From the NCBI RefSeq assembly GCF_006385135.1, contig NZ_CP041025.1, forward strand, positions 434,001 to 498,000: a DNA stretch of 64,000 nt, written 5' to 3'. Shown piece after piece: positions 1-9,995 of this stretch. Position 1 is the first letter of the stretch, and each line of letters opens with the position of its first letter. Position numbers and translations under genes: made by a program. This DNA comes from Paremcibacter congregatus. GTDB taxonomy: Bacteria; Pseudomonadota; Alphaproteobacteria; Sphingomonadales; Emcibacteraceae. The notes beneath the pieces are model-generated. The model was given only the letters and a program-made list of their open reading frames with translations. It did no database searches and was not told the origin of the DNA.

Positions 1-1427
1 GCCTCGGCGTCGACAATCATTTTGATCTGGTCGATAAACCAGGGATCATATTTGGCGATGGCATGTACATCTTCCGGGGTTACCCCGAGACGCAGGGCCT
101 GGGCCATGATCAGAAGCCGGTCATCGGTCGGGCTGGCCAGGGCGGCGCGCACGGCATTGATGTCGCCATGTTCGGGATCATAACCCGGAATGTCAATCTC
201 GTTGAGGCCGTTGAGCCCGGTTTCCATGGAGCGCAGGGCTTTTTGCAGGGATTCCGCAAAATTGCGACCAATGGCCATGGCTTCACCGACTGACTTCATG
301 GCGGTGGTCAGGGTCGGTTTGGTGCCGGGGAATTTCTCAAATGTAAAGCGCGGGATTTTGGTGACGACATAATCGATGGTGGGCTCGAAGGATACGGGCG
401 TCGCGCCGGTGATGTCATTCTGTAATTCGTCCAGCGTATAGCCGACCGCGAGCTTGGCGGCGACCTTGGCGATCGGGAAGCCGGTGGCTTTGGAGGCCAG
501 CGCCGAGGAGCGGCTGACCCGCGGGTTCATTTCAATGACAATCAGCTCTCCGTTTTCCGGATTGACCGAGAATTGCACGTTCGAGCCGCCCGTTTCCACA
601 CCAATCTCGCGCAGAACCGCAATCGAGGCGTTGCGCATGATCTGATATTCTTTATCGGTCAGGGTCAGGGCCGGAGCGACGGTGATGCTGTCGCCGGTAT
701 GGATGCCCATCGGGTCGAGATTTTCAATGGAGCAGATAATGATGCAATTGTCCGCATGGTCGCGCACCACTTCCATCTCATATTCTTTCCAGCCGAGCAC
801 CGACTGTTCCACCAGCACTTCTGTGGTGGGAGAGGCATCAAGGCCGCTGGTGACAATCTGCTCATATTCTTCCCGGTTATAGGCGATGCCGCCGCCGGTG
901 CCGCCCATGGTGAAACTCGGGCGGATGATGCTGGGCAGCTGGACATAGTCGAGCGCCTCGAGGGCTTCCTCCAGAGATTTGACCACACGGCTGCGCGGGG
1001 TACCGAGGCCGAGCTTGTCCATGGCGTCGCGGAACAGCTGCCGGTCTTCGGCTTTATTGATGGCCTCTTCGTTGGCGCCGATCAACTGGACATTATATTT
1101 GTCGAGGATGCCGCGTTTGGACAGTTCCAGCGCCGTATTGAGGCCGGTCTGGCCGCCCATGGTCGGCAGGATCGCATCGGGGCGTTCCTTTTCGATGATC
1201 TTTTCGACCATCTGCCAGGTGATCGGTTCGACATAAGTCGCGTCCGCCAGGTCGGGATCGGTCATGATGGTCGCCGGATTGCTGTTGACCAGGATCACCC
1301 GGTAGCCTTCCTCTTTCAGGGCCTTGCAGGCCTGAGTGCCGGAATAATCGAATTCACAGGCCTGACCGATAATGATCGGGCCGGCGCCAATGATGAGAAT
1401 GGAGTGTATGTCTGTACGTTTAGGCAT
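1..1427 (-). CDS. carB: Carbamoyl-phosphate synthase large subunit, partial (C-terminus beyond window)
   Basis: The large subunit makes carbamoyl phosphate from bicarbonate, ATP and glutamine-derived ammonia for pyrimidine and arginine synthesis. The minus-strand frame opens at 1427 with [18 protein letters not shown] and stays open to base 1, giving about 475 of the family's roughly 1,070-1,100 residues. Typical ATP-grasp segments are readable: [47 protein letters not shown] and [20 protein letters not shown], so the whole first carboxyphosphate domain and the start of the oligomerisation domain are present. The start codon overlaps the 3' end of carA by 8 bases, which indicates translational coupling of the two subunits. 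Confidence 0.96.
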   Translation of the reverse strand, partial: MPKRTDIHSILIIGAGPIIIGQACEFDYSGTQACKALKEEGYRVILVNSNPATIMTDPDLADATYVEPITWQMVEKIIEKERPDAILPTMGGQTGLNTALELSKRGILDKYNVQLIGANEEAINKAEDRQLFRDAMDKLGLGTPRSRVVKSLEEALEALDYVQLPSIIRPSFTMGGTGGGIAYNREEYEQIVTSGLDASPTTEVLVEQSVLGWKEYEMEVVRDHADNCIIICSIENLDPMGIHTGDSITVAPALTLTDKEYQIMRNASIAVLREIGVETGGSNVQFSVNPENGELIVIEMNPRVSRSSALASKATGFPIAKVAAKLAVGYTLDELQNDITGATPVSFEPTIDYVVTKIPRFTFEKFPGTKPTLTTAMKSVGEAMAIGRNFAESLQKALRSMETGLNGLNEIDIPGYDPEHGDINAVRAALASPTDDRLLIMAQALRLGVTPEDVHAIAKYDPWFIDQIKMIVDAE

Positions 1428-2592
1428 GTTTTGCGATCAATTCCATAAAGCGGTCAAAGAGATAATGGCTGTCTTGGGGGCCTGGGCTGGCTTCGGGGTG
1501 GTGCTGGACAGAGAAGACGGGTTTGTCTTTCAGCTCAAATCCGCACAGCGTCTGGTCGAACAGCGAGATATGGCTGATCCGGGCGCTGTCGGGCAGGCTG
1601 TCTTTGTCGACCATAAAACCATGGTTCATGGAGGTGATCTCCACTTTGTTGGTATTAAAGTCCATCACCGGGTGATTGGCGCCGCGGTGGCCCTGGTGCA
1701 TCTTGCTGGTTTTGGCGCCGATGGCCAGCGCCAGCATCTGGTAGCCGAGGCAAATGCCAAACATGGGGATGTTGCTGTCCAGGAGTTTCCGGATCACCGG
1801 GATGGCGTATTCACCGGTTGCTGCCGGGTCGCCGGGGCCGTTGGACAGGAAGATGCCGTCAGGGTTCAACGCGAGAATATCTTCGGCCGTGGCGGTGGCC
1901 GGCACCACGGTGATGCGGGCGCCGACGGTCGCCAGGCAACGCAGGATATTACGCTTTACACCGTAATCAACGGCGACGATATGGGCCTTGGGGGTGTCGT
2001 TATTCTGATAACCGTTTTCCAGCGTCCAGCGTTTTTCGGACCATTGGTAGGTTTCAGTACAGGAAACTTCGGCCGCAAGATCCATGCCTTCTAGACCGGG
2101 CCAGCTTTGCGCCTGTTTCATCAGGGCGGGAATATCGAATGTGCCGTCCGGGCTGTGACAAATAACGCCGCTGGGGGCGCCCTGTTCACGGATGCGGCGG
2201 GTCAGACGGCGGGTGTCGATGCCGGAGATGCCTACCAGGCTACGGGCTGTGCACCAGTTCTGCAGCGTGGTGCGGTTGCGGAAATTCGAGGGGGCGGTGA
2301 TGTCTTCGCGAATGATCAGGCCGCGGGCGGCGGGAACGGTGCTTTCCAGATCCTGGTCGTTGGTGCCGACATTGCCGATATGGGGGAAGGTGAAGGTGAC
2401 AATCTGTCCGGCGTAAGACGGGTCGGTGAGAATTTCCTGATACCCGGTGATCGAGGTGTTGAAACAGACTTCCCCGACGATGGTGTCTGTGGCCCCGACA
2501 CCATAGCCCCAGAAGATGCTGCCATCGGCAAGCACAAGAGCGGCCGTGATGTTCTTGTGGGGCGGTATATGGTCTTTATTTTCTGTAATCAT
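1420..2592 (-). CDS. carA: Carbamoyl-phosphate synthase small subunit (glutamine amidotransferase)
   Basis: The 390-residue protein hydrolyses glutamine and passes ammonia to CarB. The N-terminal half carries the CPSase small-chain domain ([33 protein letters not shown]). The C-terminal half is a class I glutamine amidotransferase with the nucleophile elbow GICLGYQML and the His-Glu motif [13 protein letters not shown] near the end. The length is normal. The ATG at 2592 has no good upstream alternative. carA and carB overlap by 8 bases and form an operon transcribed away from yqeY. Confidence 0.96.
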   Translation of the reverse strand: MITENKDHIPPHKNITAALVLADGSIFWGYGVGATDTIVGEVCFNTSITGYQEILTDPSYAGQIVTFTFPHIGNVGTNDQDLESTVPAARGLIIREDITAPSNFRNRTTLQNWCTARSLVGISGIDTRRLTRRIREQGAPSGVICHSPDGTFDIPALMKQAQSWPGLEGMDLAAEVSCTETYQWSEKRWTLENGYQNNDTPKAHIVAVDYGVKRNILRCLATVGARITVVPATATAEDILALNPDGIFLSNGPGDPAATGEYAIPVIRKLLDSNIPMFGICLGYQMLALAIGAKTSKMHQGHRGANHPVMDFNTNKVEITSMNHGFMVDKDSLPDSARISHISLFDQTLCGFELKDKPVFSVQHHPEASPGPQDSHYLFDRFMELIAKHA

Positions 2593-2972
2593 AACAACTG
2601 TTCACTTTGTGGCGCATTTTCACCCTGGGCTGCAGGGGCGTGTGTCTGATCGAGGTCATAAGATTGGCCTGAGCAGACTATACAGGATCGCGGGCATTTC
2701 GGGAACAGACTTTCGGGACGGGAGTATCCGCCTGGAATCGCCTGTCAGAGCCAACTGACCTACACGTAAATTGACGGGAAGATAGGGGACGAGGCCCGAG
2801 AGGTCAAGTAAATCTTTAATAAATAAAATCGTTTAAAATCAACAGGTTACCAGATAATTAGCGGTTGCAATCTCCTGCGGTTTGCGATAGAGTCACTGCT
2901 TCCTGTTAGAAAGGCGGGCTGTGGGATAAAGCTCTGGGCCGGTAATCTTAATAAAAAGGATGTAAAAACAAA
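2593..2972. other. Intergenic region between divergent carA and yqeY
   Basis: About 380 bases hold the 5' ends of two divergent transcripts. The part next to yqeY (2800-2870) is AT-rich and is the likely promoter zone. I looked for a pyrimidine-type leader peptide or an attenuator hairpin upstream of carA and saw none that I can defend. Confidence 0.5.
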
Positions 2973-3428
2973 ATGTTGCGACAAGATCTGACCAGCGCCA
3001 TGAAGACGGCGATGAAGAATAAGGACAAACGTCGTCTGACGACCATCCGACTCATTCTGGCCGCAATCAAGGATCGGGACATTGCTTCCCGCACCGGAAA
3101 TGGTTCTGAGATGGACGAGGATGCGATGATTATCGAAATCCTGTCCAAGATGATCAAGCAGCGCAAGGAAAGCTTCGTCGTATACGAAGAGGCGGGCCGT
3201 CTGGAACTGGCGCAGCAGGAGCAGGAAGAGATCGAAATCATCTCTGAATTTCTCCCCCGTCAGATGCCGGATGATGAAATTGAAGCGGCCGTGAAGGAGG
3301 CGATCGCGGAAACAGAAGCCACCGGCCTGAAAGATATTGGCAAGGTGATGGCTATTCTGAAAGGCAAATATGCTGGCCAGATGGATTTCTCCAAAGCCAG
3401 CGCACAAGTGCGGGCTGCCCTGAGTTAA
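2973..3428 (+). CDS. GatB/YqeY-domain protein
   Basis: This 151-residue protein is a stand-alone YqeY-type protein, related to the tRNA-binding tail of the amidotransferase subunit GatB. The N-terminal MLRQDLTSAMKTAMKNKDK, the central helix RLTTIRLILAAIKDRDI and the C-terminal segment TGLKDIGKVMAILKGKYAGQMD match the family along its full length. It sits directly upstream of dnaG and rpoD, an arrangement common in alphaproteobacteria, and probably shares their transcription. Its biochemical role is not settled in the family, and nothing here adds to that. Confidence 0.9.
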   Translation: MLRQDLTSAMKTAMKNKDKRRLTTIRLILAAIKDRDIASRTGNGSEMDEDAMIIEILSKMIKQRKESFVVYEEAGRLELAQQEQEEIEIISEFLPRQMPDDEIEAAVKEAIAETEATGLKDIGKVMAILKGKYAGQMDFSKASAQVRAALS

Positions 3429-3518
3429 CCGGGCGAGGGGACAGTGCGGGGTGAAAAAAACACCGCCTGCACCAGATTGGATGCCCATCAGGTTTTAAGC
3501 AAAGTGTGACACAGAACA

Positions 3519-5597
3519 ATGGGGTTTACACCCGACTTTTTAGACGAAATTAGAAACCGGATCCCGGTCAGCGATATTGTCGGTCGCCGGGTCAAACTTA
3601 CCCGCAAGGGCCGCGAGCACGGCGGTCTGTGCCCCTTTCATAACGAGAAAACCCCCTCTTTTACGGTTAATGATGACAAGGGATTCTACCATTGCTTTGG
3701 CTGTGGCGCGCATGGGGATGTGATCAAATTCATCAGTGAGACCGAAGGTCTGAGTTTTCCTGAAACCGTTGAACGGCTGGCGGAGCAGGCGGGTCTGGCG
3801 TTGCCGGATTATTCACCGGAAGATAAAGAAAAGGCCAGCCAGAAAAAATCCCTGTACGAAGTGATGGAAACCGCGGCGAAATGGTTTGAAACCCAGCTGG
3901 TTTCCCAGGCGGGGACCGAAGGCCGGGATTATTTCGATCGTCGGGGACTGACGGCGGCAACGATCAAGACGTTTCGTCTGGGATTTTCGCCCGAAGGCCG
4001 GACGGCCCTGAAAGACGCCTTGTTGAGCCGGGACGGCATTACCGAAGATATGATGGTCGAGGCCGGCCTGCTGATCCGGCCGGAAGCCGAAGGGGGCGAT
4101 CCACGTCCCAGCTATGACCGGTTTCGTCATCGGGTGATGTTTCCGATCACGGATCGGCAAGGCCGGGTGGTGGCGTTTGGCGGTCGGGCGTTGAACAAGA
4201 ACGCCAAGGCGAAATATCTCAATTCCCCGGAAACGCCGTTGTTCCATAAAGGTCGCCTGCTGTATAATCTTGCCGGGGCGCGCAAGGCCGCCTATGACGA
4301 GGGCCGGGTGCTGGTGGCGGAGGGGTATATGGATGTTATCGCGATGGCCCAGGCGGGTTTCACCAACGCGGTGGCGCCCTTGGGAACGGCGGTGACCGAA
4401 GAACAGGTGCTGGAATTGTGGAAGCTTGCCCCGGAACCGCTGATGTGTTTTGACGGCGACAAGGCCGGGGTGCGCGCCGCTTATCGGGTGGCGGAAAGAA
4501 CCCTGCCGCTCTTAAAGGCCGGCCATTCCCTGCGCTTTGTGCATTTGCCGACCGACGAAGATCCGGACAGCTATCTTAGTGGTCAGGGCGAGGCCGCTTT
4601 CCGTGAACTGCTGGAACAGGGGCGGCCGTTGGTCGATCTGTTATGGGAGATGAAAACCCAGGGAGTGGACAGTGATACGCCGGAACAACGCGCCGGTCTG
4701 GAACAGAGCCTGTCGGAAACCTTGGGCGATATCAAAGACAAAACCATTCGTGGTTATTATGACAAGGCCTTTCAGGAACGCCTGATAAAGTTGCTGGGAA
4801 ATGCCTTTGTGCCGGATCATTCGCTTGCTGATATGGGGACGTCCCGTCGGCCGGGTCCGATGCACCATCATACGGACCAGAGATCGTCCCGGGATTCCGG
4901 CCAAAGATCGTCTGAAAGATATGCCCAGAGACCGGCCGAGAGACCGGCCCAGAGACCTTCTTCGGCGTCCTATAAAAAGAATCAGTCCGCTTATGGGGCA
5001 AAAGCTTACGGCAAAAAAAATAAATACGGGGCGTCGGAAGAACTTCCGGGGGTGAAAAGGCTACAGGACACCGGGATTTTCAGGGCCAGTGAAATGGCCT
5101 CGACAAAGCGGGAAAGGCTACTGATTCTCACGGTTTTGAACCATCCCTGGCTGCTGAAAAAGCATGATGAGGAATTTGCCACGACAATTTTCGAATCGGC
5201 AGAGCTTGACAAACTCCGTGGGGAGATAATAGATGTATGTCATCGCGAATCGGACCTTGAAAACGAACGCCTTTATAGCCACCTTGAAAGAAAAGGTTTC
5301 GGCAAGGCATTGGAAGTCATATTTAAACAAGGTGAATTTAAAGCCGAATGGTTCGCATGGCCTGGCGCTGCTCCCGAAGATGTGGAGCAGGGGTGGTTCC
5401 ATGTGGTCAATCGGTATCGGCGTGTTTCAGACCTTGAAAAAGAGCTGAAGGCGGCGGAACTGGAGCTGGCGGAAAATATGACGGAAGAGGTATATGCCCG
5501 GTTTCTGGCCCTGAAGGCAGAGCTGGAAAATGCCAAGGGCAACGAAGCCAGTATAGATGGATATGGATTAGCCTCAGGAAGAGAAAATCTTTCTTGA
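3519..5597 (+). CDS. dnaG: DNA primase
   Basis: DnaG makes RNA primers for replication. The 692-residue product has the CHC2 zinc-binding module at the N-terminus (C38, H41, C59, C62 in CPFHNEKTPSF and CFGCGAHGD). The TOPRIM catalytic domain follows, with VAEGYMDVIA around residues 266-275 and the metal-binding CFDGDKAG around 310-317. The C-terminal third is the DnaB-binding region. Between core and tail, around residues 445-500, there is a low-complexity linker rich in Arg, Ser, Gln and Pro, with near-repeats of QRP/ERPA. The gene lies between yqeY and rpoD, as in the macromolecular synthesis operon of many proteobacteria. Confidence 0.97.
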   Translation: MGFTPDFLDEIRNRIPVSDIVGRRVKLTRKGREHGGLCPFHNEKTPSFTVNDDKGFYHCFGCGAHGDVIKFISETEGLSFPETVERLAEQAGLALPDYSPEDKEKASQKKSLYEVMETAAKWFETQLVSQAGTEGRDYFDRRGLTAATIKTFRLGFSPEGRTALKDALLSRDGITEDMMVEAGLLIRPEAEGGDPRPSYDRFRHRVMFPITDRQGRVVAFGGRALNKNAKAKYLNSPETPLFHKGRLLYNLAGARKAAYDEGRVLVAEGYMDVIAMAQAGFTNAVAPLGTAVTEEQVLELWKLAPEPLMCFDGDKAGVRAAYRVAERTLPLLKAGHSLRFVHLPTDEDPDSYLSGQGEAAFRELLEQGRPLVDLLWEMKTQGVDSDTPEQRAGLEQSLSETLGDIKDKTIRGYYDKAFQERLIKLLGNAFVPDHSLADMGTSRRPGPMHHHTDQRSSRDSGQRSSERYAQRPAERPAQRPSSASYKKNQSAYGAKAYGKKNKYGASEELPGVKRLQDTGIFRASEMASTKRERLLILTVLNHPWLLKKHDEEFATTIFESAELDKLRGEIIDVCHRESDLENERLYSHLERKGFGKALEVIFKQGEFKAEWFAWPGAAPEDVEQGWFHVVNRYRRVSDLEKELKAAELELAENMTEEVYARFLALKAELENAKGNEASIDGYGLASGRENLS

Positions 5598-5664
5598 GAA
5601 TGGATCACTTGTTGCACCGGGCGCTGCCCGATGAACAGGTCAACGGGATTAGAGGTTATATATA

Positions 5665-7689
5665 ATGGCGGAAAACGCGGCCAAGACGGAACTGAAGTCT
5701 TCATCAAAGCAGGAAGAGGCGCCAGACCGTCCTTTGATTGAGTCGTCTCAGGATGTTGTCAAAAAGATGATCGCCGCCGCGAAAGAGCGCGGTTACATCA
5801 CCTATGAGGCCCTGAATGAGGCTCTGCCCCAGGATGAAATGTCCTCCGAGAAGATCGAAGACATCATGACCATGTTGTCTGAAATGGGCATCAATGTGGT
5901 GGAAGAAGGCGATACGGATGACGCCGATGAAACCTCCGAAAAGGAAACACCTTCCAAAGCCGACAAGGACGATGACGAGGAAAAGCCTGCTGCCAAGGTA
6001 GCGGCGGATCGTACCGATGATCCTGTCCGCATGTATTTGCGGGAAATGGGCAGTGTAGAGCTGCTGTCCCGTGAGGGCGAGATTGCCATCGCCAAGCGTA
6101 TTGAGGCCGGTCGCGAAACCATGATTGCCGGCTTGTGTGAAAGCCCGCTGACCTTCCGTGCTCTGGTCGAATGGGCCGAGATGTTGGAAGAAGAAGAAAT
6201 TCTCCTGCGCGACGTGATTGATCTGGACGCGATGTATGGCATTGATCCGTCCGATGAAACCGTGATCGCGCCGAAGGAAGACAGTTCCGCAGACACGCCC
6301 GCCAAACCGGTGGAAGAAAAACCGGAAGTCAAAAAAGTTGAAGGTGACGACGAGGACGGCGAAGAAACCAGTTCCGACGATGATGACGACGAAGATGATG
6401 ATTCCGATGATGCGGATAACACTGTATCCTTGGCGGTGATGGAAGAAGCTCTTGGGCCGCAGGTGCGCGAAATCTTTGACAATATACGTAAGGTCTACAA
6501 GAAATTCGCCAAATTGCAGGAATCCCGCCATGATGCGAGCCTTAAAAATGAAGAGCTGAGCGCCACTCACGAAAAACGCTACCGCAAGCTGAGCGATGAG
6601 CTGATCGTGCTGATGAAGAGCCTGCGTCTGAACAACAATCGCATTGATGCGCTGCTGGAACAGCTCTATTCCCTCAGCAAACGCCTGATGGCGCTGGAAG
6701 GCAAGATGTTCCGTCTGGCCGAACGCTACAAGATCAAGCGTGATGTCTATATTACCAATTATCAGGGCCGTGAGCTTGAACCCGGCTGGATTGATACCGT
6801 GGCGGACCTGCCCGGCAAGGGGTGGTCCGAATTCGCGGCCCGTGAACGCGACGTGATTACCAATATGCGCAGCCAGGTCGTGGATATCGCCCAGGAAGTC
6901 GGCCTGTCGGTCGGCGAATTCCGCACCATCGTCAATATGGTACAGAAGGGCGAAAAAGAAGCCCGCATCGCCAAGAAAGAAATGGTGGAAGCCAACCTGC
7001 GTCTGGTGATCTCCATCGCCAAGAAATACACCAACCGGGGTCTGCAGTTCCTTGATCTTATCCAGGAAGGCAACATCGGTCTGATGAAGGCGGTGGATAA
7101 ATTCGAATATCGCCGCGGGTATAAATTTTCGACCTATGCCACCTGGTGGATCAGGCAGGCGATCACCCGTTCGATCGCCGATCAGGCCCGCACCATCCGT
7201 ATCCCGGTGCATATGATCGAAACCATTAACAAGCTGGTGCGGACCGGCCGTCAGATGATGCATGAAATCGGCCGCGAGGCGACACCGGAAGAATTGGCGC
7301 AACGCCTGAGCATGCCGCTGGAAAAAGTCCGCAAAGTGATGAAAATCGCCAAGGAGCCCATCTCCCTCGAAACCCCGATCGGCGACGAGGAGGACAGCCA
7401 TCTCGGCGACTTCATCGAGGACAAGAATGCGATCCTGCCGGTGGACAGCGCCATTCAGGCCAATCTGCGCGATACCACGACCCGGGTTCTGGCGTCTCTG
7501 ACGCCGCGGGAAGAGCGGGTGTTGCGCATGCGCTTTGGCATCGGCATGAACACCGATCACACGTTGGAAGAGGTGGGGCAGCAATTCTCGGTTACCCGCG
7601 AACGTATCCGGCAGATCGAGGCGAAGGCCTTGCGTAAACTGAAGCACCCAAGTCGCTCGCGGCAATTGCGCAGCTTCCTGGACACCTGA
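5665..7689 (+). CDS. rpoD: RNA polymerase primary sigma factor (sigma-70)
   Basis: This is the housekeeping sigma factor, 674 residues. Region 1.1 is visible at the N-terminus ([12 protein letters not shown]). Region 1.2 follows ([22 protein letters not shown]). The non-conserved region carries a strongly acidic tract around residues 210-250. Region 2 ([27 protein letters not shown], then the aromatic-rich [15 protein letters not shown]) and region 4 ([19 protein letters not shown]) are canonical. The start at 5665 lies 67 bases after the dnaG stop. A 653-codon reading frame on the opposite strand is an artefact of the coding bias of this gene. Confidence 0.98.
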   Translation: MAENAAKTELKSSSKQEEAPDRPLIESSQDVVKKMIAAAKERGYITYEALNEALPQDEMSSEKIEDIMTMLSEMGINVVEEGDTDDADETSEKETPSKADKDDDEEKPAAKVAADRTDDPVRMYLREMGSVELLSREGEIAIAKRIEAGRETMIAGLCESPLTFRALVEWAEMLEEEEILLRDVIDLDAMYGIDPSDETVIAPKEDSSADTPAKPVEEKPEVKKVEGDDEDGEETSSDDDDDEDDDSDDADNTVSLAVMEEALGPQVREIFDNIRKVYKKFAKLQESRHDASLKNEELSATHEKRYRKLSDELIVLMKSLRLNNNRIDALLEQLYSLSKRLMALEGKMFRLAERYKIKRDVYITNYQGRELEPGWIDTVADLPGKGWSEFAARERDVITNMRSQVVDIAQEVGLSVGEFRTIVNMVQKGEKEARIAKKEMVEANLRLVISIAKKYTNRGLQFLDLIQEGNIGLMKAVDKFEYRRGYKFSTYATWWIRQAITRSIADQARTIRIPVHMIETINKLVRTGRQMMHEIGREATPEELAQRLSMPLEKVRKVMKIAKEPISLETPIGDEEDSHLGDFIEDKNAILPVDSAIQANLRDTTTRVLASLTPREERVLRMRFGIGMNTDHTLEEVGQQFSVTRERIRQIEAKALRKLKHPSRSRQLRSFLDT

Positions 7690-7710
7690 TACTGTAAAAG
7701 GGGATAAGAC

Positions 7711-7983
7711 ATGACATTATGGTCAATGATTGTGGCGGTGGTGGCGATCTCTGTGATTGGCGGCATCATCATGCAATATCTTAAAGGCAAGGAAAAAGGC
7801 GTCGATTACGATCTCGACGGTCTGGCGGAAAAGCTGGGTCTTGGCGATGGGGGTGGTATGAGCAAGAAAGCCCTGAAGCCTTATCTCGACCGCATTGATC
7901 AGCTGGAAGAGCGGGTCAGGGTTCTGGAACGCATTGCCACCGATAAAGGCCGCAGTCTCGCCGACGAAATTGACCAGCTGTAA
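7711..7983 (+). CDS. Small membrane protein with cytoplasmic coiled coil (unknown function)
   Basis: I do not recognise a named family with certainty. The 90-residue product begins with one hydrophobic span (LWSMIVAVVAISVIGGIIM), then a charged segment, then a coiled-coil-like tail (RIDQLEERVRVLERIATDKG). That topology is the same as in the phage shock protein PspB, and the tail is similar in character, but the length and the glycine-rich middle (GLGDGGGMSKK) are not typical and no PspA or PspC gene is nearby. An AAAAGGGG ribosome-binding site precedes the ATG. It follows rpoD by 21 bases and may be cotranscribed. Confidence 0.7.
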   Translation: MTLWSMIVAVVAISVIGGIIMQYLKGKEKGVDYDLDGLAEKLGLGDGGGMSKKALKPYLDRIDQLEERVRVLERIATDKGRSLADEIDQL

Positions 7984-8082
7984 GGGCGATTTGGCGGCGT
8001 TCAAAAAAAAGTGGCTGATCGGGCATTCTTCGCTGTATTCTTTGAAAATAATCTGGTATTTCCCTTATGTCTCCTTCGAGAA

Positions 8083-8159
8083 GGGTCTGTAGCTCAGTTG
8101 GTTAGAGCTAGCCGCTCATAACGGCTCGGTCGTAGGTTCGAGTCCTACCAGACCCACCA
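8083..8159 (+). tRNA. tRNA with CAT anticodon, probably tRNA-Ile2
   Basis: The 77 bases fold into a perfect cloverleaf: acceptor GGGTCTG/CAGACCC, D stem GCTC/GAGC, anticodon stem AGCCG/CGGCT around the loop CTCATAA, T stem GTAGG/CCTAC with TTCGAGT, and encoded CCA. The anticodon CAT reads Met, or Ile (ATA) after lysidine modification of C34 by TilS. The body resembles isoleucine tRNAs of proteobacteria more than the elongator Met tRNA, so Ile2 is favoured. It is not an initiator tRNA, because the acceptor 1-72 pair is intact and the anticodon stem lacks three G-C pairs next to the loop. Confidence 0.9.
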
Positions 8160-8285
8160 CTTCCCAAAAATAGCCTTGTAATGCACTGAAAATAAAAGAT
8201 TATTTTTTAGGTGCGGCAGTGGGCATTCGAGGAGTATATGAAGCGGTATTGAGGCTTGCGCAGTCAAGTGGAGCCCGCCGTCACC

Positions 8286-8753
8286 TCATGGGTCAAGACG
8301 TTCTGTGATGCGGGCATAGAGTGATTTCCGCTGCAGCGCCTTTTCCAGCTGTTCTAGCTTTCGTGTGACCTGTCCGGCTTCGGTATCAATCTGCAGCGCA
8401 ACCTCGTCGAATATATCCCACATCGGGCGCATGCGGGCGACCAGTGCGGTCCCTTCCGGTGACAGGGTCAGCACACGACGGCGAGAATCTGCCGGGTCCG
8501 GCGTGGACTGGATAAAGCCCGCCTTCTCAAGTGACCGGCGTGTTTCACTGACCGAGGCCTGGTTTATGCGCAATGCCTCAGCCAATGTGCTGACGCTCAT
8601 GGCGCCGTTGAGCGCCAGCTGATTGATCACGCCAAACCAGCGCTGCTCGAATTTTAACCCTTGAGCCTTGTACACCCGCCCCACATCCGCATCTATCATC
8701 GCACTCATTCGCCGGAGCCAGGCCCCCAGCATCACCCCATGCATGTCTGTCAT
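8286..8753 (-). CDS. MarR-family transcriptional regulator
   Basis: The 155-residue product has the winged-helix layout of MarR proteins: an N-terminal dimerisation helix, the DNA-binding helices in SVSTLAEALRINQASVSETRRSLEKAGFI, and the wing with the DSRRRVLTLSPEG signature (family pattern D.R...L.LT..G). The ATG at 8753 follows an AAGGTGG ribosome-binding site. It is divergent from the serine hydrolase at 8835, and the 81-base gap holds an inverted repeat typical of MarR operators, so it probably controls itself and the hydrolase. The inducing ligand cannot be told from sequence. Confidence 0.88.
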   Translation of the reverse strand: MTDMHGVMLGAWLRRMSAMIDADVGRVYKAQGLKFEQRWFGVINQLALNGAMSVSTLAEALRINQASVSETRRSLEKAGFIQSTPDPADSRRRVLTLSPEGTALVARMRPMWDIFDEVALQIDTEAGQVTRKLEQLEKALQRKSLYARITERLDP

Positions 8754-8783
8754 TTTCCACCTTTTATTTTTCTGTTGACTAAT

Positions 8784-8809
8784 AATATATAGGTGCCTAT
8801 CTATATATT
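8784..8809. promoter_or_regulatory. Inverted repeat, probable MarR operator
   Basis: AATATATAG and CTATATATT form a perfect 9-base inverted repeat separated by 8 bases, in the short gap between the divergent marR-like gene and the serine hydrolase. An inner AGG/CCT extends the symmetry. The position and AT-rich palindrome fit a MarR dimer site that covers the start region of both genes. The assignment is inferred from position. Confidence 0.6.
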
Positions 8810-8834
8810 CAAGCTTAATTCCGGAGATATGACA

Positions 8835-9995
8835 ATGCCACTGATGAAAAATGTTTACGGTTTAACAAGACGGCGCCTGCTTGGTGGTGTCGGGGCCGGT
8901 TTGGCACTGTCGCTTCTGCCGCGGGCGGCTCATGCGGCGGATGATCTTGATGATCTGATCCGAGAGCAAATGGCCGTGGCGCAGATTCCCGGTCTGGCGG
9001 TCGGCCTGGCCCGTGACGGCGAGGTCGCTTTCGCCCGGAGCTATGGTTTTGCCGATCTTGAGCAGCGTCGGCCGGTCACGCCGGATACCATGTTCCATAT
9101 TGCGTCAATCACCAAGACGGTTACGGCGACCGCCGTGATGATGTTGGTTGATGCGGGCCGGATCGAACTTGACCAACGGGTGGCGCCATATCTTGATTTC
9201 ACAATCGCGGGAGAGCAGGCGGCCACCATTACCTTCCGCCATCTGCTGATGCATACGGCGGGTATTTCCGAAGAGGTCTATTACCAGACTGATTTCCGCA
9301 CCCATGGCGCCGACGCCTCCCTGACGATCGACCAGCTGTTGCGGGATTATCTGGCCCCTGGTGGCCGCTATACCGGCACAGGGAATGTGAAGACTGTGCC
9401 GGGGACGCATTGGGCCTATAGCAATATCGGATATGGGCTGCTGGGATATCTTGCGGGGCGGATTGCCGGACAAGACATGCGCGTCTTCACGCGGGATCAT
9501 ATCTTCCGCCCGCTGGGGATGCGCCATACGGCCTGGACGATTGCTGATACGCCGGCAGATCTCGCCGTCACGCCCTATGACCTGGTTGATCAGGCGGTGG
9601 AGCCCGTTCCGCCCGTCGGTTTCCCTGATTGGTCAGCGGGAATGATGCGCGCCTCGATCAGGGATCTGACGCAATTTGTGGCGATGGTGGCCAATGGCGG
9701 GGTCGCGGGGGACGTGCGGGTGCTGAGTTCTGCCCATGCTGCGGAAATGTTGACGATGCAAACGCCCGAGGGATTGTCACCTTGGTTGAGCGGACAAGGA
9801 CTGGCCTGGCAACAATCATCGCTTGGCGGCGTGCCAAGCGCCAATCATTGGGGCGGGGATCCCGGCGTATTCACCATGGCTTATCTTGACCCGGCCCAGC
9901 GCAAGGGCGTGGTGCTTCTCTCAAATCTTTCAGCCACAGGCGAGAGCCGGGATGCGCTCAAATCAATCGCGGCCAAGGTTTTTGAAGCCAATTAG
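8835..9995 (+). CDS. Serine hydrolase of the beta-lactamase / D-alanyl-D-alanine peptidase (class C) fold, exported
   Basis: The protein belongs to the beta-lactamase-like serine hydrolases (family S12), which include esterases, peptidases and class C beta-lactamases. Motifs are complete: SxxK in HIASITKTVTATA (nucleophile serine), YxN in HWAYSNIGYGLLGY, and a C-terminal NHWGGDPGVF in place of KTG. The N-terminus has a twin-arginine-like signal, TRRRLLGGVGAGLALSLL, then an AHA cleavage site, so it is probably periplasmic. I chose the ATG at 8835 because GGAG lies 8 bases before it; ATGs at 8829 and 8793 are in frame but badly spaced. The lack of KTG argues against a classical AmpC; an esterase or peptidase role is more likely. 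Confidence 0.88.
   Translation: MPLMKNVYGLTRRRLLGGVGAGLALSLLPRAAHAADDLDDLIREQMAVAQIPGLAVGLARDGEVAFARSYGFADLEQRRPVTPDTMFHIASITKTVTATAVMMLVDAGRIELDQRVAPYLDFTIAGEQAATITFRHLLMHTAGISEEVYYQTDFRTHGADASLTIDQLLRDYLAPGGRYTGTGNVKTVPGTHWAYSNIGYGLLGYLAGRIAGQDMRVFTRDHIFRPLGMRHTAWTIADTPADLAVTPYDLVDQAVEPVPPVGFPDWSAGMMRASIRDLTQFVAMVANGGVAGDVRVLSSAHAAEMLTMQTPEGLSPWLSGQGLAWQQSSLGGVPSANHWGGDPGVFTMAYLDPAQRKGVVLLSNLSATGESRDALKSIAAKVFEAN

Noticed and set aside
573-1448. 291-codon plus-strand frame
   Set aside because: Shadow of carB; the opposite strand reads as an unambiguous ATP-grasp domain.
5704-7665. 653-codon open frame on the minus strand opposite rpoD
   Set aside because: It mirrors rpoD codon bias, has no ribosome-binding site or recognisable domain, and rpoD is certain on the other strand.
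7711-7983. Naming the small protein PspB
   Set aside because: Only topology agrees; sequence motifs and gene neighbours of a psp operon are missing.
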